A stretch of DNA of 64,000 nt from Hymenobacter sp. YIM 151500-1 (GCF_025979885.1 NZ_CP110139.1:2418001-2482000), one strand, 5' to 3'; positions 9,126 through 18,709 are shown, counted from the stretch's first letter. A program made the numbers and translations. Notes: a model not told the origin generated them from the sequence alone.

Positions 9126-10147
9126 CAGGATGACAAGCGGTTTCTCAGCGGATACAACAGTTTATCACCAATCAGCATTCGGATGCCACTCAGCTTATTG
9201 CCTAGCAAAAAATGCCAGAATGCTTTCTTGAACTGCCTGGCAAACTCGGGATCCAGCGCCACCATGTTCCGGTAGATGGCCCGGTGCGTCTGCACTGGCA
9301 CCTTATAGTAGACCAAAGAATGAAACCAGACGGCTAGCAGAAGCTCTATGGACTTCTGATAGAAATGGGCTTCGGGAGGACCATACTGGCGCATGGCCGC
9401 CAGCATCTGCGTAGTTTCTAGCAAAGCCGTACCATTCTCCAGCGTTTTGCTGCGCACGTTGTTGCGATGAGTGCGGAAATAATTGAGGGGCTGGGCAACA
9501 AACACCACCTCACCAGCCGCCAGAATCCGAGCCCAGAATAGCCAGTCGCCCAGCACCTTAAAGTTCTCATTGGCGGGCCCAACCTGCTGGAGCGTGGCCC
9601 GGCGCAGCAGCACGGCACTAGCATTGGGAATGATATTCCGATAGGACATGAACCGCCGCACCAGCTCTATCCCGGGCCGCACGAAGTCCTGTTTCCACAG
9701 AGCCGGGTCCAGCTCCGCTAGGAAGGGCTCCCAGGTAGCTATGGGCATCAATTTGTTGTGCTCATCAACACTGTAGGAATCACAATACGCCAAGCCAGCA
9801 GCAGGAAGAGCATCAAGGTGGACCGCTAGGGTAGCTAGCAATTTCGGGTCGGCGTAATCATCACTTTCCGCCAGCCACACGTACTCGCCTTGAGCCAGCG
9901 CAATGCCTTTGTTCCACTGCTTAAAGGTGCTGCCGCTGTTGTGCTCATTCAGCACTACCCGAATCCGGGCGTCCTGGGCGGCGTAGTGGGCAATGATATC
10001 CCGACTGTTATCCAAGGAGCAATCATCCAGCAGTAATACTTCCATATCCCGCAACGTTTGACTCAGCACACTTTCAATGCGCTGCGGCAGGTAGCGGGCG
10101 TGGTTGTAATTGGGGATGATGACGGAAACCTTCGGGGGCATACGCAA
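9125..10147 (-). CDS. GT2-family glycosyltransferase, paralogue 1
   Basis: 340 residues. GT-A core: VSVIIPNYNHARYLPQRIE, VLLLDDCSLDNSRDII, GSTFKQWNKGIALAQGEYVW and the acidic metal site ESDDYAD. The C-terminal helical region ends LLGNKLSGIRMLIGDKLLY. Nearly every one of these blocks is repeated in the gene at 11368-12393, so the two are paralogues, but this copy is GC-rich and the other AT-rich. Stop overlaps the start of the next gene by one base; 12 bp separate it from the GT4 gene upstream, consistent with one operon. Probably adds a sugar in the same glycan; specificity unknown. Confidence 0.9.
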   Translation of the reverse strand: MRMPPKVSVIIPNYNHARYLPQRIESVLSQTLRDMEVLLLDDCSLDNSRDIIAHYAAQDARIRVVLNEHNSGSTFKQWNKGIALAQGEYVWLAESDDYADPKLLATLAVHLDALPAAGLAYCDSYSVDEHNKLMPIATWEPFLAELDPALWKQDFVRPGIELVRRFMSYRNIIPNASAVLLRRATLQQVGPANENFKVLGDWLFWARILAAGEVVFVAQPLNYFRTHRNNVRSKTLENGTALLETTQMLAAMRQYGPPEAHFYQKSIELLLAVWFHSLVYYKVPVQTHRAIYRNMVALDPEFARQFKKAFWHFLLGNKLSGIRMLIGDKLLYPLRNRLSS

Positions 10148-10159
10148 ACTAGTTTTTTA

Positions 10160-11317
10160 TCATGCGGTAAAGGCCTCAATTACTTCCTCAATGCGAGCGG
10201 TTACGCCCGAAATGTTGTAGTTAGTCCGTACAGCTTCGCGTGCGCGCTTCCCCTTATCACGGCGCTCCTCATCGTTGCGTAGTAGCTCCTCTACCGCATC
10301 CGCCATTTTTTCAATCTGCCCGTAGGGAACAACCACTCCGTACTCCGTACCTACAAATTCTGGACTACCTCCTGCGTCGGCAAAACATACAGTAGGCTTG
10401 CCTGCTACCGCTGCTTCCAGAACCACTAAAGGAAACGTATCCTCCCGCGAGGGTAGGATCAGCATTTCTGCTACAGCCAGATACTTCAGGTACTCCGGTG
10501 TGGTTGGGATAATATGGAAATTATCAACCAGCCCATACCGCTCTACGTCATGCACCAGCTGTAAATACTCCATTGTATTGGGGGTCGCTCCCACCCAGGC
10601 AAAGTGTATATCAGACCTGCGCTTTGATACTACATCAGCTAGTTGAACAAATAAATCACTACCCTTCCGCCAACTGGCCGTTCCTACTGCTACCAGTAGG
10701 CGAGCGTTAATTGGTAAGCCTAACTCGGCTCGCACTTTTTCAATAGTGTACGTTTGCAACTGTGCTTCAATGGCCTCAAAAGGAATACTTGAATAAATAA
10801 CTTCTATCTTGTTAGGATCAACTCCTTGCAAAACGAGGTGCCTTGTTACGGCCTTTGAGCCAGCCAGAAAAAAACTAGTATTAGAAAGCGCTGTATCAAT
10901 CCCTCCATGATACAATTGCTGCATTCGCATGATAAATGATAGCTCATGAACATAGGTTATAATTGGGACATGAGCATCTCGAAATTTTTTAACTAGATCT
11001 GCGTTTACAATTGTATTCGAAAAAATAAGCTTTATATTTTTACCACGTAAAACTCTTCTAAACCTATTTAACTGATACTTATCTATAGTATCACTCCTGC
11101 GTAAAAGGGCAGCTACTACACGGGAGGAAGGAGTAACATTATATAGTATTACCTTGGCTACTTTCTCAAAATCCTGCCGTAGCGGCCCATCTTTCGCCAG
11201 CACTACTACCAAATCATATTTTGCTTGAAGTCCAAGCCAAGTGACAATATTTAACAATAAAATAGGTGCACCAGTGAGAGTAGCTTCGTGCGATACAAAA
11301 ACAATGGTTTTTTTCAT
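10160..11317 (-). CDS. GT4-family glycosyltransferase with mosaic base composition
   Basis: 385 residues. Begins MKKTIVFVSHEATLTGAPIL (acceptor-side glycine turn) and carries VAVGTASWRKGSDLFVQLAD and the E-x7-E motif SREDTFPLVVLEAAVAGKP. Clearly a retaining-type GT-B enzyme of a surface glycan pathway. The codons of the N-terminal half (about 10,750-11,317) are AT-rich while the C-terminal half is GC-rich like its downstream neighbours, which suggests a recombination breakpoint inside the gene. It lies between the two paralogous GT2 genes, 50 bp downstream of the AT-rich one. Confidence 0.9.
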   Translation of the reverse strand: MKKTIVFVSHEATLTGAPILLLNIVTWLGLQAKYDLVVVLAKDGPLRQDFEKVAKVILYNVTPSSRVVAALLRRSDTIDKYQLNRFRRVLRGKNIKLIFSNTIVNADLVKKFRDAHVPIITYVHELSFIMRMQQLYHGGIDTALSNTSFFLAGSKAVTRHLVLQGVDPNKIEVIYSSIPFEAIEAQLQTYTIEKVRAELGLPINARLLVAVGTASWRKGSDLFVQLADVVSKRRSDIHFAWVGATPNTMEYLQLVHDVERYGLVDNFHIIPTTPEYLKYLAVAEMLILPSREDTFPLVVLEAAVAGKPTVCFADAGGSPEFVGTEYGVVVPYGQIEKMADAVEELLRNDEERRDKGKRAREAVRTNYNISGVTARIEEVIEAFTA

Positions 11318-11367
11318 TACTCAGGTTTTTCAAGCACCTATCTAATCCCACTCACAGAGCTGTTTAG

Positions 11368-12393
11368 CTACTTTCTTAAACTAGGAAATACTTTGTACAA
11401 ATACTTATCACCTAATATCATCCGTATGCCACTTAGTTTATTTCCCAATAGAAATCTGATCCATTCTCTTTTTACAGTTTTGCCATTATCATCCAACAGT
11501 TTATTTATGTTACTATATAATATTCTGTGTCTAAATCCAGGAATGTCTCCGTATACAAAACCTTGAATCCAACGTTTTAGCAGAGCTAAGACAATCTGTT
11601 TCTGCTGCGCATTTACACCAACTATTGCTTTTATTTTTAATAAAACCTGACTAGTTTCTACCAGCAACACTCCATTAGTAGTTGTCTGGCTGCGTACATT
11701 GTTATTGTGTGTACGAAAATAGTTAAGCGAACGAGATATATAACTAATACCTGAGTATTTCAAGATCGAGACCCAATACAGCCAATCACCGGCTAACCGG
11801 GTGTTCTCATCAGCCGGACCAGCAGCCGTTAACGCGCTTCTTCTGAGTAATACTGCACTAGCATTAGGAATAGAATTACCAAATGTCATATACTTACTTA
11901 TGAAATCCGGACCGTCCATATCAAAATCCTGCATCCACAAGGTGGTTTGAAGGGCCTCACAAAATGTGTACTTCCACTCCTGAAGCCTTGTGTCATTTTC
12001 ATCTATTGTGATTGAATCGCAGTATACTAAACCAACTCGTGGCTTTTCTTCTAAACACTTAACGAGAGTCGTTAAGAAGTTTACATCAGCCAGATCATCA
12101 CTTTCTGCCAACCAAATATATTCACCTTTGGTATGGGCAATTCCTTTATTCCATTGTTTGAAAGTACTTCCACTATTTTGCTCGTTATACAGAATTCGTA
12201 TTCGTTTATCAAGTGCAGCATACTTCTCAATAATATCTCGACTATTATCTGGCGAGCAATCATCCATAATTAACAATTCAAAATCGGTGAACGTTTGGTT
12301 CAACACCGACTCTATACGCTGCGGCAAGTACCGGGCGTGATTGTAATTTGGAATAATAACGCTTACTTTTGCCGTCATATTATAGATGCTCAC
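11368..12393 (-). CDS. GT2-family glycosyltransferase, AT-rich paralogue 2
   Basis: 341 residues, the same architecture as the 9125-10147 product: VSVIIPNYNHARYLPQRIE is identical, followed by DDCSPDNSRDIIEKYA, GSTFKQWNKGIAHTKGEYIW, ESDDLAD and a closing LLGNKLSGIRMILGDKYLY. Two starts are possible: ATG at 12393 (overlaps the upstream methyltransferase gene by 14 bp) or ATG at 12378, one base past its stop, giving MTAKVSVII, which matches the paralogue better. The gene is AT-rich throughout. It probably acts on the same glycan as its paralogue with a different linkage or position. Confidence 0.9.
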   Translation of the reverse strand: MSIYNMTAKVSVIIPNYNHARYLPQRIESVLNQTFTDFELLIMDDCSPDNSRDIIEKYAALDKRIRILYNEQNSGSTFKQWNKGIAHTKGEYIWLAESDDLADVNFLTTLVKCLEEKPRVGLVYCDSITIDENDTRLQEWKYTFCEALQTTLWMQDFDMDGPDFISKYMTFGNSIPNASAVLLRRSALTAAGPADENTRLAGDWLYWVSILKYSGISYISRSLNYFRTHNNNVRSQTTTNGVLLVETSQVLLKIKAIVGVNAQQKQIVLALLKRWIQGFVYGDIPGFRHRILYSNINKLLDDNGKTVKREWIRFLLGNKLSGIRMILGDKYLYKVFPSLRK

Positions 12394-13231
12394 TTACAGG
12401 CACTTGCCTATTCTTTTTGTAGAAAACTACTATAGAGTCAAAGAACCTAATCTCATTTATAATAGAGGTGAACTTAGGTACGCTAAAAGACCTCACTCTT
12501 GATTTGGAACCAAGCCTAAACTCTGGTTCCGATTGCCCTATAGTATAATGATAATGCATTAAATCTACTAAATCTTTAGAAAAATCAACAAAAGAATATA
12601 CCCTATCCCTGTGTGTTATCCAATAATTAGAATGAGTATCTTCAACAAAGTAAATACCTTCGTCTTTCAATCCTTCATCAAATAGATAGTTAAAACTATC
12701 AATCATATGGGAAACTACATGACTGCCATCATCTATGATTAGATCAAACTTACCAAATTCTTGTATAATATTTTTTAAAAAAACCTCATCCTGTTGACTG
12801 CCAATCCTAATATGCACGTTTCTATTTGGATTAGCATGTTCTTTACACATTTCGTTTATGTCCACTCCTACTAACAGAGAATCTTCATGAAAATACTCTT
12901 TCCACATTCTTACTGACGCTCCTTTGTAAACACCTATTTCTAATATTTTAATGGGACCACTCTGAAGAAAACTAAATATTTTCTCGTAAATAGGAAAATA
13001 GTGATGCCACTTATGTGCACCAGGTATCTGATGCCATATATTATACAGCTCACCTTGTGGTAGATCAATATTATCGGAAACATTCCACAAAAAACTATCC
13101 CTCATTAGCTTTGATAAAATGCTATTTATCTTTATTGAATATGAAAACTGCTTCCGTAAATTATAGGGATTTTCTGACAACATACCCACCTTTTTGAGCA
13201 ATGCCCTTATCTTCGTTTTTGGACTTTCCAT
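12380..13231 (-). CDS. class I SAM-dependent methyltransferase (TylF/MycE-like)
   Basis: 283 residues. SAM-binding motif I is ILEIGVYKGASVRMWKEYF, followed by VGVDINEMC (acidic residue for the ribose), and the metal/acceptor region FDLIIDDGSHVVSHMIDSF, as in macrocin/mycinose sugar O-methyltransferases. Acceptor is likely a sugar hydroxyl. It starts 11 bp downstream of wzt and lies wholly inside the AT-rich block. In Wzm/Wzt systems of the E. coli O8/O9a kind, a methylated non-reducing end stops growth and is read by the Wzt C-terminal domain; this gene is a good candidate for that cap enzyme here, but this is inference from position and family. Confidence 0.85.
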   Translation of the reverse strand: MESPKTKIRALLKKVGMLSENPYNLRKQFSYSIKINSILSKLMRDSFLWNVSDNIDLPQGELYNIWHQIPGAHKWHHYFPIYEKIFSFLQSGPIKILEIGVYKGASVRMWKEYFHEDSLLVGVDINEMCKEHANPNRNVHIRIGSQQDEVFLKNIIQEFGKFDLIIDDGSHVVSHMIDSFNYLFDEGLKDEGIYFVEDTHSNYWITHRDRVYSFVDFSKDLVDLMHYHYTIGQSEPEFRLGSKSRVRSFSVPKFTSIINEIRFFDSIVVFYKKNRQVPVSEHL

Positions 13232-13242
13232 GAGATGAAGAT

Positions 13243-14511
13243 TTATATGCTGTTTATACCATTAAACCAATTTGCTCTGATTATGGAATTATACTCCGTG
13301 GAATTTTCCACAAAATACTTGTTTCCATATTCACCATTCGGCAATACATCTATTAATAAATTAATAGAATCCGAGTTTATTTTCCTTATAAAAGGAATAG
13401 CTACATCAAATTGAATATAATAACTGCCAGTCGCCAAGGACAATTTTGGTATTAGAAATTTTAATATATAATCTCCCGCTTTCAAACCAATCATGTTATT
13501 ATGATCATTAAATGAAGCTCTTGCTATTGGATAACCAAACTCAGAAATGATATTAAATCCAATAACGATATCATTTATATCTTTTTTAACACTTATGCAA
13601 ATATTTATGTTTATGTCTTGATCATTGTATATATTACCATCTTCTATAGTAGAAACTTCAGTTGAAGTTACCTGAACAAACTCATCTCCGTCTATCCCGA
13701 CCCACTTCTTTTTATTAACTAACAACCCTTGATAATCCCTTATTATTTTATCGGACCTACCGATACTCTTAACGGTCCCAAACTCGAGAAACACACATGA
13801 ATCACATAAATTTTGAACCGCAGCCATATTATGACTAACAAACAACACCGTGCGGCCATCATTTACGCTCACATCCTTCATGCGGCCCAGGCACTTCTTT
13901 TGAAACTCGGCGTCGCCCACGGCCAGCACCTCATCCACAATTAGAATCTCGGGTTCCAGAAAGGCCGCCACCGCAAACGCCAGGCGCACGTACATGCCGC
14001 TGCTGTAGCGTTTTACTGGCGTGTCGACATACCGTTCCACGCCGGAGAAATCCACGATTTCATCGAATTTACCCCGAATTTCGGATTTGCTCATGCCCAG
14101 GATGGCGCCGTTGAGAAAGATGTTCTCGCGCCCAGTCAGTTCGGGGTGGAAACCGGTGCCTACTTCAAGCAGGGAGGCAATGCGGCCTTTGATCTTTACC
14201 CGGCCGGTGGTGGGGGCAGTTACCTTGGACAAGATTTTGAGCAGGGTAGATTTGCCGGCGCCGTTGCGGCCGATGATACCGAGCACTTCGCCCTGATTTA
14301 CTTCGAAATTGACATCTTTCAGGGACCAGACAAAGTCGCTCTGGCCTTTGATGGTGCGGTCGTTGGTTTCGCCGATTTTAGCGAACGGGTCTTCTTTGCC
14401 CCGCAGCCGGGCCCACCAACGGTTGAGGTCGTGGCTGAGGGTGCCCGTCCCAATCTCGCCCAGGCGATACAGCTTGCCCAAGTTTTCTACTTGTATGGCG
14501 ATGTTGCTCAT
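13243..14511 (-). CDS. wzt: polysaccharide export ABC ATPase with C-terminal sugar-binding domain (Wzt)
   Basis: 422 residues. Residues 1-250 form an ABC ATPase: GIIGRNGAGKSTLLKILSKV (Walker A), YSSGMYVRLAFAVAAFL (signature), EILIVDEVLAVGD (Walker B) and FVSHNMAAV (H-loop). Residues about 285-420 match the place and size of the Wzt C-terminal beta-sandwich that binds the finished O-polysaccharide. It powers export of an undecaprenyl-linked glycan with the permease encoded 52 bp upstream. The ATPase half is GC-rich; from about 13,840 down to the stop the DNA turns AT-rich, so the substrate-recognition domain seems to have been replaced by recombination together with the downstream genes. Confidence 0.92.
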   Translation of the reverse strand: MSNIAIQVENLGKLYRLGEIGTGTLSHDLNRWWARLRGKEDPFAKIGETNDRTIKGQSDFVWSLKDVNFEVNQGEVLGIIGRNGAGKSTLLKILSKVTAPTTGRVKIKGRIASLLEVGTGFHPELTGRENIFLNGAILGMSKSEIRGKFDEIVDFSGVERYVDTPVKRYSSGMYVRLAFAVAAFLEPEILIVDEVLAVGDAEFQKKCLGRMKDVSVNDGRTVLFVSHNMAAVQNLCDSCVFLEFGTVKSIGRSDKIIRDYQGLLVNKKKWVGIDGDEFVQVTSTEVSTIEDGNIYNDQDININICISVKKDINDIVIGFNIISEFGYPIARASFNDHNNMIGLKAGDYILKFLIPKLSLATGSYYIQFDVAIPFIRKINSDSINLLIDVLPNGEYGNKYFVENSTEYNSIIRANWFNGINSI

Positions 14512-14563
14512 GGCGGTGGCTTACAAAGGAAGAGGTCCGGGGGCGACCCGCCGGAATGCCGGC

Positions 14564-15469
14564 TTATACCGTATCGGTAAAGCTTTTCTCCACCTTGTTG
14601 AAGATAATCGTCCCGGTGAGCAGGACGAGCAAGGTAATCAACACACTATACCCCAGCATTCCCCAGCTAAACGTACCGGCCCCAAGAAACCCGTACCGAA
14701 ACGCTTCGACAATGGAGCTGAGCGGGTTGGCCATGATCAGCCATTTGTACTTGGGCGACAGGCTGGACAAGGGGTAAATAACCGGCGTAGCGTACATGAG
14801 CAGCTGCACCCCGAAGGTAAGCAGCATGGCCAAATCGCGGTACTTGGTGGTCAGCGAGCTGAAGATCATACCCAAGCCCAAGGACAGCAGCCCCATCAGC
14901 GCTACCAGCACTGGAGTCAGTAGCAGGAAAGCATTGGGCTTTACTACGTCTGAAGTAGCCAGATAGTATGCCCAGCACCCCAGAAACAGCGCAAACTGAA
15001 TCCCGAAGCGGATCAGGTTGGATAGCACAATGGACAAGGGCATGGTGAGGCGAGGGAAGTACACCTTGCCGAAAATGTGGGCGTTGGCCGTGAATACCGT
15101 GGAGGTGGTAGTCAGCGTCTGAGCGAAATAATTCCAGATGGTGATGCCCGCCAGGTAGAACAGCAGTTGGGGCAAACCGTCGGTGGAGAGCTTGGCTACG
15201 TTGCCGAAGATGATAACGTAGGTGATGGTGGTGAGCAGGGGCTGGATAAAAAACCAGATGGGCCCTAGCACGGTCTGCTTGTAGGTCGAGACAAAGTCGC
15301 GCCGTACGAACAGCATCACCAGGTCGCGGTAGCGCCACACGTCGCGCAGGCCAAGATCGAGCAGACCGGTCCGGGGCTGGATTACTTCGGTCCACGTGTC
15401 GGCAGCGCCCGAAGCGGAGAAACTGCTCGTGTGAGAACCTACTTCTTGCGGAGCTTCGATTGTCTGCAC
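14564..15469 (-). CDS. wzm: polysaccharide export ABC permease (Wzm)
   Basis: 301 residues, ABC-2 type permease. About 35 cytoplasmic residues, then DLVMLFVRRDFVSTYKQTVL and GPIWFFIQPLLTTITYVIIF, typical of the Wzm/TagG/KpsM family, and about six membrane helices in all, closing with SVLITLLVLLTGTIIFNKVE. Forms the inner-membrane channel that passes lipid-linked O-polysaccharide, energised by the ATPase encoded just downstream. GC-rich like the chromosome, so outside the AT-rich insert. The 160-bp gap to the aminotransferase gene upstream may hold a promoter. Strong family match and strong context. Confidence 0.92.
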   Translation of the reverse strand: MQTIEAPQEVGSHTSSFSASGAADTWTEVIQPRTGLLDLGLRDVWRYRDLVMLFVRRDFVSTYKQTVLGPIWFFIQPLLTTITYVIIFGNVAKLSTDGLPQLLFYLAGITIWNYFAQTLTTTSTVFTANAHIFGKVYFPRLTMPLSIVLSNLIRFGIQFALFLGCWAYYLATSDVVKPNAFLLLTPVLVALMGLLSLGLGMIFSSLTTKYRDLAMLLTFGVQLLMYATPVIYPLSSLSPKYKWLIMANPLSSIVEAFRYGFLGAGTFSWGMLGYSVLITLLVLLTGTIIFNKVEKSFTDTV

Positions 15470-15632
15470 GGATCAGTGATTATTCGGAAGATCAGTAAGC
15501 CATTCCGGCTTCTGTTTTACTCCATGGCAAGGAAAAGAAAAGCCTGTTTGACGGACAAAGATAGCCAAAAGGATTTTAGACACGGGCTGCGCTCCGCTAC
15601 TCAGGGTACAAGCTCAAGCGGTGGAAAAGACC

Positions 15633-16751
15633 TCAAACTGCACCAAAACCCATGTAAAAGGCCTTAATAAGCGCACTAACCGTAGCCACCTGAGACTCCG
15701 TCATGCCAGGCCACAGGGGCAGGCTCAAGCACGTTTGCGACAGTTCTTCGGCCAATGGAAACTGTCCTTGGCGGAAGGAAAGGGTATGGTATGCCTGCTG
15801 TAGATGCGGCGGAACAGGATAGTGCACCATAGTTCCTATTCCCTGACCAGCGAGAAAATCCTGCAGCGCTCGGCGTCGCTTGGTACGTACTACATACAGA
15901 TGGTAGACATGCGTTGCTTGCGGCGCTACAACAGGCAATTGCAGATCGGGCACGTCGTGCAAATGCTGCTCGTATAAAGCCGCAATCTGCTGGCGCTGCC
16001 GGTTCCATTCCGCTAGCTTTTGAAGTTTCACTGATAGTATAGCTGCCTGCAGCTCATCCAGGCGGGAGTTATAGCCAATGATGTTGTTGTAGTACTTCTG
16101 CGTCGACCCGTAGTTGCGCAGCGCTGCCACACGCTGAGCTAATTCTGGATCATGTGTGGTTATGGCTCCCGCGTCGCCCAAGGCACCTAGATTTTTGCTG
16201 GGGTAAAAGCTTGTGGCGTTCAAGTGGCCGAAGCTTCCGGTACGCTTATCAGCGTAGGTAGCTCCTTGAGCTTGCGCATTGTCTTCGATTATGAAGAGGT
16301 GATGACGGGCGGCAAGCGCCATGAGCGGGTTCATCTCGCAGGCCTGGCCGTACAGATGCACTGGCATAATAGCCTTGGTTCTGGGCGTTATGGCCTCTTC
16401 TACTCGTCGAACGTCAAGGTTGTAGGTATCAGGGTTCGGCTCCACAGGAACGATGGTAGCTCCAACCTGAGAAATGGCTAGCCACGTGGCGATGTACGTA
16501 TTGCTGGGCACGATTACTTCATCACCGACACCCACCTCAAGCGCGCGTAGTGCTAAATGCAACGCATCCAACCCGTTGCCAACGCCAATGCAGTGCCCTA
16601 CCTGATTGAAGGTCGCGTACTGGGCTTCAAATTCCTCTACTTCTTTTCCCAATACATACCAGTAGCTGTCATACACGCGGGTCATGGCGGCCAGTATCTC
16701 GGCCCGCATGGCACTGTGCTGGTCATCAAAGGAGAGGAATGGTATTTCCAC
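15633..16751 (-). CDS. fdtB: DegT/DnrJ/EryC1/StrS sugar aminotransferase (FdtB-like)
   Basis: 372 residues, PLP-dependent nucleotide-sugar transaminase. Key parts: [16 protein letters not shown] (phosphate-binding region), [27 protein letters not shown] (PLP-ring Asp) and [17 protein letters not shown] with the Schiff-base lysine at about residue 184. FdtB-type enzymes convert dTDP-3-oxo-6-deoxygalactose to dTDP-3-amino-3,6-dideoxygalactose. A gene for the matching 3,4-ketoisomerase (FdtA-like) lies 2 kb upstream, with a putative N-acetyltransferase between them, which supports this call over other DegT functions. QdtB (glucose-type sugar) is the main alternative and cannot be excluded from sequence alone. 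Confidence 0.85.
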   Translation of the reverse strand: MEIPFLSFDDQHSAMRAEILAAMTRVYDSYWYVLGKEVEEFEAQYATFNQVGHCIGVGNGLDALHLALRALEVGVGDEVIVPSNTYIATWLAISQVGATIVPVEPNPDTYNLDVRRVEEAITPRTKAIMPVHLYGQACEMNPLMALAARHHLFIIEDNAQAQGATYADKRTGSFGHLNATSFYPSKNLGALGDAGAITTHDPELAQRVAALRNYGSTQKYYNNIIGYNSRLDELQAAILSVKLQKLAEWNRQRQQIAALYEQHLHDVPDLQLPVVAPQATHVYHLYVVRTKRRRALQDFLAGQGIGTMVHYPVPPHLQQAYHTLSFRQGQFPLAEELSQTCLSLPLWPGMTESQVATVSALIKAFYMGFGAV

Positions 16752-16762
16752 AACTCCGGAAA

Positions 16763-17710
16763 TTAAGTGGTTGGAGATTGACTGGCCGACACCTTCTTCG
16801 CTGTGTATAGCGGCCTATTACGAGCCGCGTCCAGGCCACGCCATACGTATTCCCCTATTACGCCCAGGGCCAACATCTGGAAGGCTGAGACAAACAGAAC
16901 CACCACCATTAAGGAAGACCACCCAGCTGGCTCCTGCGTACCTAGCAGTCGTAGACCAATGATGTACACCCCATATAGCAGAGCTAAGAATCCCAGCACG
17001 AAGCCAGTGGCAGAAATAAGACGGATAGGCAGGAACGAGAAAGAGACAAACGAGTCAATAAATAGCTTTACTTTCTTGGCTACTGTCCAGCGCGAGTGCC
17101 CAATCTGCCGGGGCCGGCGAACATAGGGTAGGTTTACGTATGGATACCCCAGCCACAGCATCAGATAAAAAACGTTGCTGTTTCGTTCCGGCAATTGCAC
17201 AACCTGCTGGCTGATGCGCCGGTCGAACAGCACGTAATCAAACTCCCCAGCTGGCACATTGGGTAAAGCGAAGCGCCGCATAAGGAAGTGAAACGTGCGG
17301 GCCAGCAGCCGCGCCACTCCCCGTTCAGGGCGCTCCTGCCGGTTGCCAACTACCAGCCAGATGCTCTGCTGCCAGTATGCGTACATCTGAGCTAATAAGG
17401 CCGGCGGGTCCTGCAGGTCAGCTGTCAGCAGGGCTTGGCAGTCACCGGTGGCCTGCTCCATTCCTGCCACAATAGCGTTGTACGACCCCACATTAGCTAC
17501 CAGCTCAACCACCCGGACCCGATCAGGATACTGCTCGCGCAGTTGATGCAAGGCGGCTATCGTACCATCCGTTGAGCCGTCGTCTACGAATACATACTCA
17601 AACTCGACATCCGGTGGAAACAGCGCTTCATTGGCTATCAACTCGGAACCGGTTACCGGAATGTTAGCCTCGTTGAAATAACACGGGACAATGATGGACA
17701 GCTTGGGCAT
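16763..17710 (-). CDS. GT2 membrane-anchored glycosyltransferase (GtrB/ArnC/DPM1-like)
   Basis: 315 residues from ATG at 17710 ([17 protein letters not shown]); the longer frame to 17779 adds an unlikely hydrophobic extension. GT-A domain with [28 protein letters not shown] and the catalytic-site TADLQDPP, then two membrane helices near residues 230-260 and 270-295 ending GEYVWRGLD. This is the plan of polyprenyl-phosphate glycosyltransferases, which move one sugar from a nucleotide donor to undecaprenyl phosphate. In this cluster it might load the Fuc3NAc-type sugar or xylose onto a lipid carrier. 11 bp separate it from the aminotransferase gene downstream. Confidence 0.88.
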   Translation of the reverse strand: MPKLSIIVPCYFNEANIPVTGSELIANEALFPPDVEFEYVFVDDGSTDGTIAALHQLREQYPDRVRVVELVANVGSYNAIVAGMEQATGDCQALLTADLQDPPALLAQMYAYWQQSIWLVVGNRQERPERGVARLLARTFHFLMRRFALPNVPAGEFDYVLFDRRISQQVVQLPERNSNVFYLMLWLGYPYVNLPYVRRPRQIGHSRWTVAKKVKLFIDSFVSFSFLPIRLISATGFVLGFLALLYGVYIIGLRLLGTQEPAGWSSLMVVVLFVSAFQMLALGVIGEYVWRGLDAARNRPLYTAKKVSASQSPTT

Positions 17711-17782
17711 ATAGCGGCAAAAATAACAACTGCGCAGCACCCTATTCTGGATGAGCCATATGAAAATCCGAATCAGCACAGC

Positions 17783-18709
17783 TTAAGCTACCTGGCTCCA
17801 GCTAACGATATGCGTGATGCTGCCCAGCTTAAAGCCAGTTGTTTCGCAGTTGTGGATGACGGCCCGATTGGTAGCCTGAGTTGTCAGCAATACCAGCTGC
17901 CCACCCCTCTCCTGCGTATGCCACAAGGTTTCGTCAATTAGGTGCCGATGCCAGCCCCGGTTTGCCGGACCTACGGCCGTTAGCACCACTCGTCCTAGCG
18001 GCATTCCCAGTAAGTGAGCATCAGCCGGCAGATACCCTACTGCAAGAAAGCTGGCGACTGGCTCGTGCTGAGGCACAAAGGTGATACTGCACAACCCCTT
18101 TACCGCAGCGGCGGCATATTCACCCAAAAAGGCGTCTGCTTCTGCTTGCGTAAAGAAAGGGTCAGCGTGGAATCGGTCATGCGGGTTGCGGTTATGGGCC
18201 GCAACTTGCCGAATGGTTTCAACATCCTGAAGAGTTGCTGGCCGAACAGCTGCACGGGTTGCTGGCAACTGGTGCAGGGTGTGATAATAGTGCAGGCGGG
18301 TTTCAACTGTAGCCCAGCCAGCACACCCCAAGGCAGTAAGTACGCTGTTGTCAACAGCCCCTACTTCAGCGTAGCAGTGCTGGATATGCGCTTCCCTTAG
18401 ATGGCGCGAAAACTGCTCAATAGCCTGTACCAGGTTCGTAACCAGTATCTGTTCGGGGTCAAACAGGACGGCTCGCACCCTCGCCATAGGTCGCTGAAAA
18501 TAGGCTGAATCCCAAAGTAACTGCTCGTAAAAAAACAGTACTCCCTGAGCTTCCCATATTTTCTCCTCTGCCCGAACCCCAAAAGACAGCAGGCGCTGCC
18601 GCACAAAATGCTGGAAAACAACCTGAACATCCAGCCCCGGCACCGCGGCGTACGGTATTACGCTGAGCAGGTGGGCACGGCGGGCGGCTAGGGCTGCTTC
18701 GAGGCCCAT
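17783..18709 (-). CDS. GNAT-type sugar N-acetyltransferase (WecD-like), probable third step of the Fdt pathway
   Basis: 308 residues. The N-terminal half resembles the WecD-type half-GNAT region (LLWDSAYFQRPMARVRAVLF and IQHCYAEVGAVDNSVLTAL); the C-terminal half from about residue 165 is a GNAT fold (VRPATLQDVETIRQVAAH, VVLTAVGPANRGWHRHLID, ATNRAVIHNCETTGFKLGS). WecD acetylates dTDP-4-amino-fucose; here the gene overlaps the FdtA-like gene by 22 bp and lies upstream of the FdtB-like aminotransferase gene, so N-acylation of the 3-amino sugar is the natural guess. Known FdtC/QdtC enzymes use a hexapeptide-repeat fold, so this would be a different fold for the same step. Family confidence is good, substrate is inference. 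Confidence 0.72.
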   Translation of the reverse strand: MGLEAALAARRAHLLSVIPYAAVPGLDVQVVFQHFVRQRLLSFGVRAEEKIWEAQGVLFFYEQLLWDSAYFQRPMARVRAVLFDPEQILVTNLVQAIEQFSRHLREAHIQHCYAEVGAVDNSVLTALGCAGWATVETRLHYYHTLHQLPATRAAVRPATLQDVETIRQVAAHNRNPHDRFHADPFFTQAEADAFLGEYAAAAVKGLCSITFVPQHEPVASFLAVGYLPADAHLLGMPLGRVVLTAVGPANRGWHRHLIDETLWHTQERGGQLVLLTTQATNRAVIHNCETTGFKLGSITHIVSWSQVA

